DNA from: Diplolepis rosae
Lineage: Eukaryota > Arthropoda > Insecta > Hymenoptera > Diplolepididae
Length of the DNA: 64,000 nt
NCBI GenBank assembly: GCA_030998225.1
Contig: JAPYXD010000466.1
Span: 1,963,001-2,027,000, forward strand
Direction of reading: 5' to 3'
Shown here: positions 37,901 to 50,437 of the stretch, piece by piece
Layout of the letters: the number at the start of each line of letters is the position of its first letter
How positions within the stretch are numbered: position 1 is the first letter of the stretch
Program-made: the position numbers and the translations under genes
Notes under the pieces: generated by a model
The model's database searches: none
The model's input: the letters and a program-made list of their open reading frames with translations, nothing else
Told to the model about the DNA's origin: nothing

Positions 37901-40900
37901 GGTCATTTGGTGTCGAAAACCAGAAAAGTCCCCACCAGATAAAGGGATGAAAGTTTTTCCCCAATTAACTGGCTTTATGTGCTACAGTATCAACTATTAA
38001 AATTTTATGCACTAGACTTAGTTTTAATGTCAAAAGTTTTTATTTACTTTTTTGGGCATTTGGGAATGAAAACGAAAAACATCCCCGCTAGGTATGGGGA
38101 GGAAAATTGTTTCCTGATTAATTAGCACTAAACTATACAATATGCGGTCCTAAAATTGTAGGTATCTTGCATAGTTTGATTTTCTAAATGTTTTATTTAC
38201 ACTTTTAGGCATTTGATGTTGAAAACCAGAAAAGTCCCCACCAGATAAAGGGAAGCAAGTTTTTCCCCGATTAACTGGCTTCATGTGCTACGGTATCCTC
38301 TATTAAAATTTTAGGCACTAAACTTAGTTTGAATGTCAAAAGTTTTTATTCACTTTTTTGGGCATTTGGGGATGAAAACGAAAAACATCCCAGCTAGATA
38401 TGGGGAGGAAAATTGTTTCCTGATTAATTGGTACTAAATGCTATAATATCCGGTCCTAAAATTTTTGGTATCTTGCATAATTTTATTTTCTAAATGTTTT
38501 ATTTACACTTTTGGTCATTTGGTGTCGAAAACCAGAAAAGTCCCCACCAGATAAAGGGATGAAAGTTTTTCCCCAATTAAATGTCTTTATGTGCTACGGT
38601 ATCCACTATTAAAATATTAGGCACTAAACTTAGTTTGAATGTAAAAAGATTTTATTCACGTTTTTGGGCATTTGGGGATGAAAACGAAAAACATCCCAGC
38701 TAGATATGGGGAGGAAAATTGTTTCCTGATTAATTGGTACTAAATGCTATAATATCCGGTCCTAAAATTTTTGGTATCTTGCATAGTTTGATTTTCTAAA
38801 TGTTTTATTTACACTTTTGGGCATTTGGTGTCGAAAACCAGAAAAGTCCCCACCAGATAAAGGGATGAAAGTTTTTTCCCAATTAACTGGCTTTATGTGC
38901 TACCGTATCCACTATTTAAATTTTAGGCAATAAACATAGTTTGAATATAAAAAGTTTTTATTCACTTTTTTGGGCATTTGGGGATGAAAACGAAAAACAT
39001 CCCCGCTAGGTATGGGGAGAAAAATTGTTTCCTGATTAATTGGCAATAAATGCTATAATATCCGGTCCGAAAATATTAGGTATCTAGGATCGTTTCATTT
39101 TCCAAATGTTTTATTCATGTTTTTGGGCATTTGGGATTGAAAACGAGAAACGGAACCTCCAGATGAAGGGATGATAGTTTTCCCCGATTAACTGGCTTTA
39201 TGTGCTACGGTATCCACTATTAAAATTTTAGGCAATAAACTTAGTTTCAATGTCAAAAGTTTTTATTCACTTTTTTGGGCATTTGGGGATGGAAATGAAA
39301 AACATCCCCGCTAGGTATGGGGAGGAAAATTGCTTCCTGATTAATTAGCACTAAATTATACAATATGCGGTCCAAAAATCGTGGGTATCCTGCATAGTTT
39401 GATTATCTAAATGTTTTATTTACACTTTTAGGCATTTGATGTTGAAAACCAGAAAAAGTCCCCACCAGATAAAGGGAAGCAAGTTTTTCCCCGATTAACT
39501 GGCTTCATGTGCTACGGTATCCTCTATTAAAATTTTAGGCACTAAACTTAGTTTGAATGTCAAAAGTTTTTATTCACTTTTTTGGGCATTTGGGGATGAA
39601 AACGAAAAACATCCCAGCTAGATATGGGGAGGAAAATTGTTTCCTGATTAATTGGTACTAAATGCTATAATATCCGGTCCTAAAATTTTTGGTATCTTGC
39701 ATAATTTTATTTTCTAAATGTTTTATTTACACTTTTGGTCATTTGGTGTCGAAAACCAGAAAAGTCCCCACCAGATAAAGGGATGAAAGTTTTTCCCCAA
39801 TTAACTGCCTTTTTGTGCTACGGTATCCACTATTAAAATTTTAGGCACTAGACTTAGTTTGAATGTCAGAAGTTTTTATTTACTTTTTTGGGCATTTGGG
39901 GATGAAAACGAAAAACATCCCAGCTAGATATGGGGAGGAAAATTGTTTCCTGATTAATTGGTACTAAATGCTATAATATCCGGTCCTAAAATTTTTGGTA
40001 TCTTGCATAGTTTGATTTTCTAAATGTTTTATTTACACTTTTGGGCATTTGGTGTCGAAAACCAGAAAAGTCCCCACCAGATAAAGGGATGAAAGTTTTT
40101 CCCCAATTAACTTGCTTTATGTGCTACGGTATCCACTATTAAAATTTTAGGCACTAAACTTAGTTTGAATGTCAAAAGTTTTTATTTACTTTTTTGGGCA
40201 TTTGGGAATGAAAACGAAAAACATCCCCGCTAGGTATGGGGAGGAAAATTGTTTCCTGATTAATTGGCACTAAACTATACAATATGCGGTCCTAAAATTG
40301 TAGGTATCTTGCATAGTTTGATTTTCTAAATGTTTTATTTACACTTTTAGGCATTTGATGTTGAAAACCAGAAAAGTCCCCACCAGATAAAGGGAAGCAA
40401 GTTTTTCCCCGATTAACTGGCTTCATGTGCTACGGTATCCTCTATTAAAATTTTAGGCACTAAACTTAGTTTGAATGTCAGAAGTTTTTATTTACTTTTT
40501 TGGGCATTTGGGGATGAAAACGAAAAACATCCCAGCTAGATATGGGGAGGAAAATTGTTTCCTGATTAATTGGTACTAAATGCTATAATATCCGGTCCTA
40601 AAATTTTTGGTATCTTGCATAATTTTATTTTCTAAATGTTTTATTTACACTTTTGGTCATTTGGTGTCGAAAACCAGAAAAGTCCCCACCAGATAAAGGG
40701 ATGAAAGTTTTTCCCTAATCAACTGCCTTTATGTGCTACGGTATCCACTATTAAAATTTTAGGCACTAGACTTAGTTTGAATGTAAAAAGTTTTTATTCA
40801 CGTTTTTGGGCATTTGTGGATGAAAACGAAAAATATCCCCGCTAGATATGGGGAGGAAAATTGTTTCCTGATTAATTGGTACTAAATGCTATAATATCCG

Positions 40901-43900
40901 GTCCTAAAATTTTTGGTATCTAGGATCGTTTCATTTTCCAAATGTTTTATTTACACTTTTGGGCATTTGGGATTGAAAACCAGAAAAGTCCCCACCAGAT
41001 AAAGGGATGAAAGTTTTTTCCCAATTAACTGGCTTTATGTGCTACCGTATCCACTATTTAAATTTTAGGCAATAAACATAGTTTGAATATTAAAAGTTTT
41101 TATTCACTTTTTTGGGCATTTGGGGATGAAAACGAAAAACATCCCCGCTAGGTATGGGGAGACAAATTGTTTACGTATTAATTGGCACTAAATGCTATAA
41201 CATCCGGTCCTAAAATATTTGGTATCTAGGATCGTTTCATTTTCCAAATGTTTTATTCATGTTTTTGGGCATTTGGGATTGAAAACGAGAAACGTAACCG
41301 CCAGATGAAGGGATGATAGTTTTCTTCGATTAACTGGCTTTATGTGCTACGGTATCCACTATTAAAATTTTAGGCACTAAACTTAGTTTGAATGTCAAAA
41401 GTTTTTATTCACTTTTTTGGGCATTTGGGGATGAAAACGAAAAACATCCCCGCTAGGTATGGGGAGGAAAATTGTTTCCTGATTAATTAGCGCTAAACTA
41501 TACAATATGCGGTCCTAAAATTGTAGGTATCTTTCATAGTTTGATTTTCTAAATGTTTTATTTACACTTTTAGGCATTTGGTGTTGAAAACCAGAAAAGT
41601 CCCCACCAGATAAAGGGAAGCAAGTTTTTCCCCGATTAACTGGCTTTATGTGCTACGGTATCCACAATAAAAATTTTAGGCACTAAACTTAGTTTGAATG
41701 TAAAAAGTTTTTATTCACTTTTTTGGGCATTTGGGGATGAAAGCGAAAAACATCCCCGCTAGGTATGGGGAGGAAAATTGTTTCCTGATTAATTGGTACT
41801 AAATGCTATAATATCCGGTCCTAAAATTTTTGGTATCTAGGATCGTTTGATCTTCCAAATGTTTTATTTACACTTTTAGGGATTTGGTGTTGAAAACCAG
41901 AAAAGTCCCCACCAGATAAAGGGATGAAAGTTTTTCCCCAATTAACTGGCTTTATGTGCTACGGTATCCACTATTAAAATTTTAGGCACTAAACTTAGTT
42001 TGAATGTCAAAAGTTTTTATTCACTTTTTTGGGCATTTGGGGATGAAAACGAAAAACATCCCAGCTAGATATGGGGAGGAAAATTGTTTCCTGATTAATT
42101 GGTACTAAATGCTATAATATCCGGTCCTAAAATTTTTGGTATCTTTCATAGTTTGATTTTCTAAATGTTTTATTTACACTTTTTGGCATTTGGTGTCGAA
42201 AACCAGAAAAGTCCCCACCAGATAAAGGGATGAAAGTTTTTCCCCAATTAACTGCCTTTTTGTGCTACGGTATCCACTATTAAAATTTTAGGCACTAAAC
42301 TTAGTTTGAATGTCAGAAGTTTTTATTCACTTTTTTGGGCATTTGGGGATGAAAACGAAAAACATCCCAGCTAGATATGGGGAGGAAAATTGTTTCCTGA
42401 TTAATTGGTACTAAATGCTATAATATCCGGTCCTAAAATTTTTGGTATCTTGCATAGTTTGATCTTCCAAATGTTTTATTTACACTTTTTGGGATTTGGT
42501 GTCGAAAACCAGAAAAGTCCCCACCAGATAAAGGGATGAAAGTTTTTCCCCAATTAACTGCCTTTTTGTGCTACGGTATCCACTATTAAAATTTTAGGCA
42601 CTAGACTTAGTTTGAATGTAAAAAGTTTTTAATCACGTTTTTGGGCATTTGGGGATGAAAACGAAAAACATCCCAGCTAGATATGGGGAGGAAAATTGTT
42701 TCCTGATTAATTGGTACTAAATGCTATAATATCCGGTCCTAAAATTTTTGGTATCTTGCATAATTTTATTTTCTAAATGTTTTATTTACACTTTTGGTCA
42801 TTTGGTGTCGAAAACCAGAAAAGTCCCCACCAGATAAAGGGATGAAAGTTTTTCCCCAATTAACTGGCTTTATGTGCTACGGTATCCACTATTAAAATTT
42901 TAGGCACTAAACTTAGTTTGAATGTCAAAAGTTTTTATTCACTTTTTTGGGCATTTGGGGATGAAAACGAAAAACATCCCCGCTAGGTATGGGGAGGAAA
43001 ATTGTTTCCTGATTAATTAGCGCTAAACTATACAATATGCGGTCCTAAAATTGTAGGTATCTTTCATAGTTTGATTTTCTAAATGTTTTATTTACACTTT
43101 TAGGCATTTGATGTTGAAAACCAGAAAAGTCCCCACCAGATAAAGGGAAGCAAGTTTTTCCCCAATTAACTGGCTTTATGTGCTACGGTATCCACTATTA
43201 AAATTTTAGGCACTAAACTTAGTTTGAATGTCAAAAGTTTTTATTCACTTTTTTGGGCATTTGGGGATGAAAACGAAAAACATCCCAGCTAGATATGGGG
43301 AGGAAAATTGTTTCCTGATTAATTGGTACTAAATGCTATAATATCCGGTCCTAAAATTTTTGGTATCTTGCATAATTTTATTTTCTAAATGTTTTATTTA
43401 CACTTTTGGTCATTTGGTGTCGAAAACCAGAAAAGTCCCAACCAGATAAAGGGATGAAAGTTTTTCCCCAATTAACTGCCTTTATGTGCTACGGTATCCA
43501 CTATTAAAATTTTAGGCACTAAACTTAGTTTGAATGTCAAAAGTTTTTATTCACTTTTTTGGGCATTTGGGGATGAAAACGAAAAACATCCCAGCTAGAT
43601 ATGGGGAGGAAAATTGTTTCCTGATTAATTGGTACTAAATGCTATAATATCCGGTCCTAAAATTTTTGGTATCTTGCATAGTTTGATTTTCTAAATGTTT
43701 TATTTACACTTTTGGGCATTTGGTGTCGAAAACCAGAAAAGTCCCCACCAGATAAAGGGATGAAAGTTTTTTCCCAATTAACTGGCTTTATGTGCTACCG
43801 TATCCACTATTTAAATTTTAGGCCATAAACATAGTTTGAATGTAAAAAGTTTTTATTCACTTTTTTGGGCATTTGGGGATGAAAACGAAAAACATCCCCG

Positions 43901-45091
43901 CTAGGTATGGGGAGAAAAATTGTTACCTTAATAATTGGTACTAAATGCTATAACATCCGGTCCTAAAATATTTGGTATCTAGGATCGTTTCATTTTCCAA
44001 ATGTTTTATTCATGTTTTTGGGCATTTGGGATTGAAAACGAGAAACGTAACCGCCAGATGAAGGGATGATAGTTTTCTTCGATTAACTGGCTTTATGTGC
44101 TACGGTATCCACTATTAAAATTTTAGGCACTAAACTTAGTTTGAATGTCAAAAGTTTTTATTCACTTTTTTGGGCATTTGGGGATGAAAACGAAAAACAT
44201 CCCCGCTAGGTATGGGGAGAAAAATTGTTTCCTGATTAATTGGCACTAAACTATACAATATGCGGTCCTAAAATTGTAGGTATCTTCCATAGTTTGATTT
44301 TCTAAATGTTTTATTTACACTTTTAGGCATTTGATGTTGAAAACCAGAAAAGTCCCCACCAGATAAAGGGAAGCAAGTTTTTCCCAGATTAACTGGCTTC
44401 ATGTGCTACGGTATCCTCTATTAAGATTTTAGTCACTAAAGTTAGTTTTAATGTAAAAAGTTTTTATTCACTTTTTTTGGCATTTGGGGATGAAAACGAA
44501 AAACATCCCAGCTAGATATGGGGAGGAAAATTGTTTCCTGATTAATTGGTACTAAATGCTATAATATCCGGTCCTAAAATTTTTGGTATCTTGCATAGTT
44601 TGATTTTCTGAGTGTGTTATTTACACTTTTGGTCATTTGGTGTCGAAAACCAGAAAAGTCCCCACCAGATAAAGGGATGAAAGTTTTTCCCCAATTAACT
44701 GGCTTTATGTGCTACGGTATCCACTATTAAAATTTTAGGCACTAAACTTAGTTTGAATGTCAAAAGTTTTTATTCACTTTTTTGGGCATTTGGGGATGAA
44801 AACGAAAAACATCCCAGCTAGATATGGGGAGGAAAATTGTTTCCTGATTAATTGGTACTAAATGCTATAATATCCGGTCCTAAAATTTTTGGTATCTTGC
44901 ATAGTTTGATTTTCTAAATGTTTTATTTACACTTTTGGGCATTTGGTGTCGAAAACCAGAAAAGTCCCCACCAGATAAAGGGATGAAAGTTTTTCCCCAA
45001 TCAACTGGCTTTATGTGCTAAGGTATCCACTATTTAAATTTTAGGCACTTAACTTAGTTTGAATGTCAAAAGTTTTTATTCACTTTTTTGG
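34998..45091. repeat. Core block without alpha dimers, gamma-delta-delta dominated (33 dimers)
   Basis: Dimers in order: delta gamma beta alpha/gamma delta' delta delta/beta gamma delta delta gamma delta delta beta gamma delta delta gamma delta delta/beta beta gamma delta' delta delta delta gamma delta delta beta gamma delta delta. No full alpha dimer is present, only recombinants such as the one at about 35,915. The recurrent motif is gamma-delta-delta (six monomers, about 917-920 bp) or gamma-delta-delta-beta (about 1,223 bp). Gamma centres fall near 37,228, 38,145, 39,368, 40,288, 41,511, 43,041 and 44,264. Most delta A monomers read catcccagctagatatgg rather than catccccgctaggtatgg. Confidence 0.82.
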
Positions 45092-46314
45092 GCATTTGGG
45101 GATGAAAACGAAAAACATCCGCGCTAGGTATGGGGAGAAAAATTGTTTCCTGATTAATTGGCAATAAATCCTGCAATATTTGGTCCTGAAATTTGAGGTA
45201 TCTTGCATAGTTTGATTTTCTAAATGTTTTATTTACACTTTTGGGCATTTGGTGTCGAAAACCAGAAAAGTCCCCACCAGATAAAGGGATGAAAGTTTTT
45301 CCCCAATCAACTGGCTTTATGTGCTACGGTATCCACTATTTAAATTTTAGGCAATAAACATAGTTTGAATATAAAAAGTTTTTATTCACTTTTTTGGGCA
45401 TTTGGGGATGAAAACGAAAAACATCCCCGCTAGGTATGGGGATAAAAATTTTTTCCTAATTAATTGGTACTAAATGCTATAACATCCGGTCCTAAAATAT
45501 TTGGTATCTAGGATCGTTTCATTTTCCAAATGTTTTATTCATGTTTATGGGCATTTGGGATTGAAAACGAGAAACGTAACCGCCAGATGAAGGGATGATA
45601 GTTTTCTTCGATTAACTGGCTTTATGTGCTACGGTATCCACTATTAAAATTTTAGGCACTAAACTTAGTTTGAATGTCAAAAGTTTTTATTCACTTTTTT
45701 GGGCATTTGGGGATGAAAACGAAAAACATCCCCGCTAGGTATGGGGAGAAAAATTGTTTCCTGATTAATTGGTACTAAACTATACAATATGCGGTCCTAA
45801 AATTGTAGGTATCTTTCATAGTTTGATTTTCTAAATGTTTTATTTACACTTTTAGGCATTTGGTGTTGAAAACCAGAAAAGTCCCCACCAGATAAAGGGA
45901 AGCAAGTTTTTCCCCGATTAACTGGCTTTATGTGCTACGGTATCCTCTATTAAATTTTTAGGCACTAAACTTAGTTTTAATGTCAAAAGTTTTTATTCAC
46001 TTTTTTGGGCATTTGGGGATGAAAACGAAAAACATCCCAGCTAGGTATGGGGAGGAAAATTGTTTCCTGATTAATTGGTACTAAATGCTATAATATCCGG
46101 TCCTAAAATTTTTGGTATCTAGGATCGTTTGATTTTCTAAATGTTTTATTTACACTTTTGGGCATTTGGTGTCGAAAACCAGAAAAGTCCCCACCAGATA
46201 AAGGGATGAAAGTTTTTCCCCAATTAACTGGCTTTATGTGCTACGGTATCCACTATTAAAATTTTAGGCACTAAACTTAGTTTGAATGTCAAAAGTTTTT
46301 ATTCACTTTTTTGG
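45092..46314. repeat. HOR copy, alpha-beta-gamma-delta' (1,223 bp)
   Basis: Regular order resumes after the alpha-less block. The alpha A monomer has catccgcgctagg, a variant also seen at 15,460, 18,830, 35,940 and 46,950, and the preceding B has ggcacttaactt. These two variants travel together, marking a common donor. Confidence 0.85.
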
Positions 46315-47537
46315 GAATTTGGGGATGAAAACGAAAAACATCCCCGCTAGGTATGGGGAGGAAAATTGTTTCCTGATTAACTGGCAATAAATCCTGCAAT
46401 ATTTGGTCCTGAAATTTGAGGTATCTTGCATAGTTTGATTTTCTAAATGTTTTATTTACACTTTTGGGCATTTGGTGTCGAAAACCAGAAAAGTCCCCAC
46501 CAGATAAAGGGATGAAAGTTTTTCCCCAATTAACTGGCTTTATGTGCTACGGTATCCACTATTTAAATTTTAGGCAATAAACATAGTTTGAATATAAAAA
46601 GTTTTTATTCACTTTTTTGGGCATTTGGGGATGAAAACGAAAAACATCCCCGCTAGGTATGGGGAGAAAAATTGTTTCCTTATTAATTGGCACTAAATGC
46701 TATAACATCCGGTCCTAAAATATTTGGTATCTAGGATCGTTTCATTTTCCAAATGTTTTATTCATGTTTTTGGGCATTTGGGATTGAAAACGAGAAACGT
46801 AACCGCCAGATGAAGGGATGATAGTTTTCTTCGATTAACTGGCTTTATGTGCTACGGTATCCACTATTAAAATTTTAGGCACTTAACTTAGTTTGAATGT
46901 CAAAAGTTTTTATTCACTTTTTTGGGCATTTGGGGATGAAAACGAAAAACATCCGCGCTAGGTATGGGGAGAAAAATTGTTTCCTGATTAATTGGCAATA
47001 AATCCTGCAATATACGGTCCTAAAATTGTAGGTATCTTGCATAGTTTGATTTTCAAAATGTTTTATTTACACTTTTAGGCATTTGGTTTCGAAAACCAGA
47101 AAAGTCCCCACCAGATAAAGGGATGCAAGTTTTTCCCCGATTAACTGGCTTTATGTGCTACGGTATCCACTATTAAAATTTTAGGCACTAAACTAAGTTT
47201 GAATGTAAAAACTTTTTATTCACCTTTTTGGGAATTTATGGATGAATACGACAAACATCCCCGCTAGGTATGGGGAGAAAAATTGTTTCCTGATTAATTA
47301 GAACTAAACTATACAATATACGGTCCTAAAATTGTAGGTATCTTGCATAGTTTGATTTTCTAAATGTTTTATTTACACTTTTGGGCATTTGGTGTCGAAA
47401 ACCAGAAAAGTCCCCACCAGATAAAGGGATGAAAGTTTTTCCCCAATTAACTGGCTTTATGTGCTACGGTATCCACTATTAAAATTTTAGGCACTAAACT
47501 TAGTTTGAATGTCAAAAGTTTTTATTCACTTTTTTGG
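46315..47537. repeat. HOR-length copy, alpha-beta-alpha/gamma-gamma* (1,223 bp)
   Basis: The third dimer (46,926-47,231) is the same alpha/gamma recombinant type as at 26,436. The fourth begins with an A* front (gaatttatggatgaata at 47,232) and has gamma-like middle bases. Unit length is unchanged despite two replaced dimers. Confidence 0.82.
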
Positions 47538-48759
47538 GCATTTGGGGATGAAAACGAAAAACATCCCCGCTAGGTATGGGGAGGAAAATTGTTTCCTGAT
47601 TAATTGGCAATAAATCCTGCAATATTTGGTCCTGAAATTTGAGGTATCTTGCATAGTTTGATTTTCTAAATGTTTTATTTACACTTTTGGGCATTTGGTG
47701 TCGAAAACCAGAAAAGTCCCCACCAGATAAAGGGATGAAAGTTTTTCCCCAATTAACTGGCTTTATGTGCTACGGTATCCACTATTTAAATTTTAGGCAA
47801 TAAACATAGTTTGAATATAAAAAGTTTTTATTCACTTTTTTGGGCATTTGGGGATGAAAACGAAAAACATCCCCGCTAGGTATGGGGAGAAAAATTGTTT
47901 TCTTATTAATTGGTACTAAATGCTATAACATCCGGTCCTAAAATATTTGGTATCGAGTATCGTTTCATTTTCCAAATGTTTTATTCATGTTTATGGGCAT
48001 TTGGGATTGAAAACGAGAAACGTAACCGCCAGATGAAGGGATGATAGTTTTCTTCGATTAACTGGCTTTATGTGCTACGGTATCCACTATTAAAATTTTA
48101 GGCACTAAACTTAGTTTGAATGTCAAAAGTTTTTATTCACTTTTTGGGCATTTATGGATGAATACGACAAACATCCCCGCTAGGTATGGGGAGAAAAATT
48201 GTTTCCTGATTAATTAGCGCTAAACTATACAATATACGGTCCTAAAATTGTAGGTATCTTGCATAGTTTGATTTTCAAAATGTTTTATTTACACTTTTAG
48301 GCATTTGGTGTTGAAAACCAGAAAAGTCCCCACCAGATAAAGGGATGCAAGTTTTTCCCCGATTAACTGGCTTTATGTGCTACGGTATCCACTATTGAAT
48401 TTTTAGGCACTAAACTTAGTTTGAATGTCAAAAGTTTTTATTCACTTTTTTGGGCATTTGGGGATGAAAACGAAAAACATCCCAGCTAGGTATGGGGAGG
48501 AAAATTGTTTCCTGATTAATTGGTACTAAATGCTATAATATCCGGTCCTAAAATTTTTGGTATCTTGCATAGTTTGATTTTCAAAATGTTTTATTTACAC
48601 TTTTAGGCATTTGGTGTTGAAAACCAGAAAAGTCCCCACCAGATAAAGGGATGCAAGTTTTTCCCCGATTAACTGGCTTTATGTGCTACGGTATCCACTA
48701 TTGAATTTTTAGGCACTAAACTTAGTTTGAATGTCAAAAGTTTTTATTCACGTTTTTGG
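47538..48759. repeat. Last core HOR copy, alpha-beta-gamma*-delta (1,222 bp)
   Basis: Final copy with regular A/B alternation. The gamma A monomer at 48,148 has the A* front. The B monomers near 48,393 and 48,701 carry ctattgaatttttagg, a variant shared with B monomers at about 49,766 and 50,531 in the next zone. The last B monomer, 48,607-48,759, is followed by another B-type monomer, which ends the alternation. Confidence 0.84.
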
Positions 48760-48911
48760 GCATTCGGGATTGAAAACGAGAAACGTCCCAGCCAGATGAA
48801 GAGATGATAGTTTTTTCCCGAGTAACTGGCATTAAGTGCTACGGTATCAACTTTTAAATATTTAGGTACCAAACTTAGTTTGAATGTCAAAAGTTTTTAT
48901 TCACTTTTTGG
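48607..48911. repeat. B-B' pair, first copy of a duplicated block
   Basis: This two-monomer stretch, with private variants cattcgggattg, gatgaagagatg and aacttttaaatattt, recurs practically unchanged at 49,673-49,979. The offset of 1,066 bp is seven monomers, an odd number, which cannot arise from exchange between whole dimers. Confidence 0.82.
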
Positions 48912-49063
48912 GCATTTATGGATGAATACAACAAACATCCCCGCCAGGTATGGGGAGTAACATTGTTTCCTGTTCAATTAGCATTAATTATACAATATAT
49001 GGTCCTAAAATTGTAGGTACCTTGCATAGTTTGATTTTCTAAATGTTTTATTTACACTTTTAG

Positions 49064-49216
49064 GGATTTGGTGTTGAAAACCAGAAAAGTCCCCACCAGA
49101 TAAAGGGATGAAAGTTTTTCCCCAATTAACTGGCTTTATGTGCTACGGTATTCACGTTTAAAATTTCACGTATCGGGCATAGTTTGATTTTCTAAATGTT
49201 TTATTTACAGTTTTGG
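49064..49216. repeat. Hybrid monomer H (B front joined to A back)
   Basis: Starts as a B monomer up to tgtgctacggtat, passes through attcacgtttaaaatttc, then continues as the back of an A monomer (gggcatagtttgattttc). Monomer length is kept at about 153 bp. Further copies start at 49,520, 50,894 and 51,811 and share the same internal bases, so the hybrid formed once and was then copied. Confidence 0.85.
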
Positions 49217-49672
49217 GCATTTGGTGTCGAAAACCAGAAAAGTCCCAACCAGATAAAGGGATGAAAGTTTTTCCCCAATTAACTGGCTTTATGTGCTCCG
49301 GTATCCACTATTAAAATTTTAGGCACTAAACTTAGTTTGAATGTCAAAAGTTTTTATTCACTTTTTGGGCATTTATGGATGAATACAACAAACATCCCCG
49401 CCAGGTATGGGGAGTAGCATTGTTTCCTGTTCAATTAGCATTAATTATACAATATACGGTCCTAAAATTGTAGGTATCTTGCATAGTTTGATTTTCAAAA
49501 TGTTTTATTTACACTTTTAGGCATTTGGTGTTGAAAACCAGAAAAGTCCCCACCAGATAAAGGGATGAAAGTTTTTCCCCAATTAACTGGCTTTATGTGC
49601 TACGGTATTCACGTTTAAAATTTCACGTATCGGGCATAGTTTGATTTTCTAAATGTTTTATTTACAGTTTTG

Positions 49673-49979
49673 GGCATTTGGTGTTGAAAACCAGAAAAGT
49701 CCCCACCAGATAAAGGGATGCAAGTTTTTCCCCGATTAACTGGCTTTATGTGCTACGGTATCCACTATTGAATTTTTAGGCACTAAACTTAGTTTGAATG
49801 TCAAAAGTTTTTATTCACGTTTTTGGGCATTCGGGATTGAAAACGAGAAACGTCCCAGCCAGATGAAGAGATGATAGTTTTTTCCCGAGTAACTGGCATT
49901 AAGTGCTACGGTATCAACTTTTAAATATTTAGGTACCAAACTTAGTTTGAATGTCAAAAGTTTTTATTCACTTTTTTGG
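49673..49979. repeat. B-B' pair, second copy of the duplicated block
   Basis: Second copy of the block at 48,607-48,911, sharing cattcgggattg, gatgaagagatg and aacttttaaatattt. The A monomer that follows differs between copies (A* after the first, ordinary front after the second), so one edge of the copied segment lies near the next monomer boundary. Confidence 0.82.
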
Positions 49980-50437
49980 GCATTTGGGGATGAAAACGAA
50001 AAACATCCCCGCCAGGTATGGGGAGTAACATTGTTTCCTGTTCAATTAGCATTAATTATACAATATATGGTCCTAAAATTGTAGGTACCTTGCATAGTTT
50101 GATTTTCTAAATGTTTTATTTACACTTTTGGGCATTTGGTGTTGAAAACCCGAAAAGTCCCCACCAGATGAAGGGATGAAAGTTTTTCCCCCATTAACTG
50201 GCTTTATGTGCTACGGTATCCACTATTAAAATTTTAGGCACTAAACTTAGTTTGAATGTCAAAAGTTTTTATTCACTTTTTTGGGCATTTGGGGATGAAA
50301 ACGAAAAACATCCCCGCCAGGTATGGGGAGTAACATTGTTTCCTGTTCAATTAGCATTAATTATACAATATATGGTCCTAAAATTGTAGGTACCTTGCAT
50401 AGTTTGATTTTCTAAATGTTTTATTTACACTTTTAGG

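Larger units (their letters stand above)
1..48759. repeat. Core zone: homogenised A/B dimer array with higher-order repeats
   Basis: About 159 dimers averaging 306 bp. Dimers fall into four recurring subtypes by bases in the middle of the A monomer: alpha (tcctgaaatttgagg), beta (ggatcgtttcattttcc, followed by a B' monomer), gamma (ctatacaatatgcgg, then aaattgtagg) and delta (ctataatatccgg, then aaaatttttgg). Copies of one subtype far apart are nearly identical, while different subtypes inside one dimer run differ clearly. This is the signature of a higher-order repeat. The commonest order is alpha-beta-gamma-delta with a period of 1,222-1,224 bp, broken by alpha-alpha, alpha-beta-alpha and other shuffled runs. 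Confidence 0.9.

Noticed and set aside
426..47694. The many near-identical 60-84 codon open frames on the minus strand as protein-coding genes
   Set aside because: They lie inside satellite monomers, begin at the repeat boundary motif, depend on one alpha-specific base, and have no initiation context, domain or flanking gene structure that I can recognise. Their conservation equals that of the surrounding non-coding repeat.
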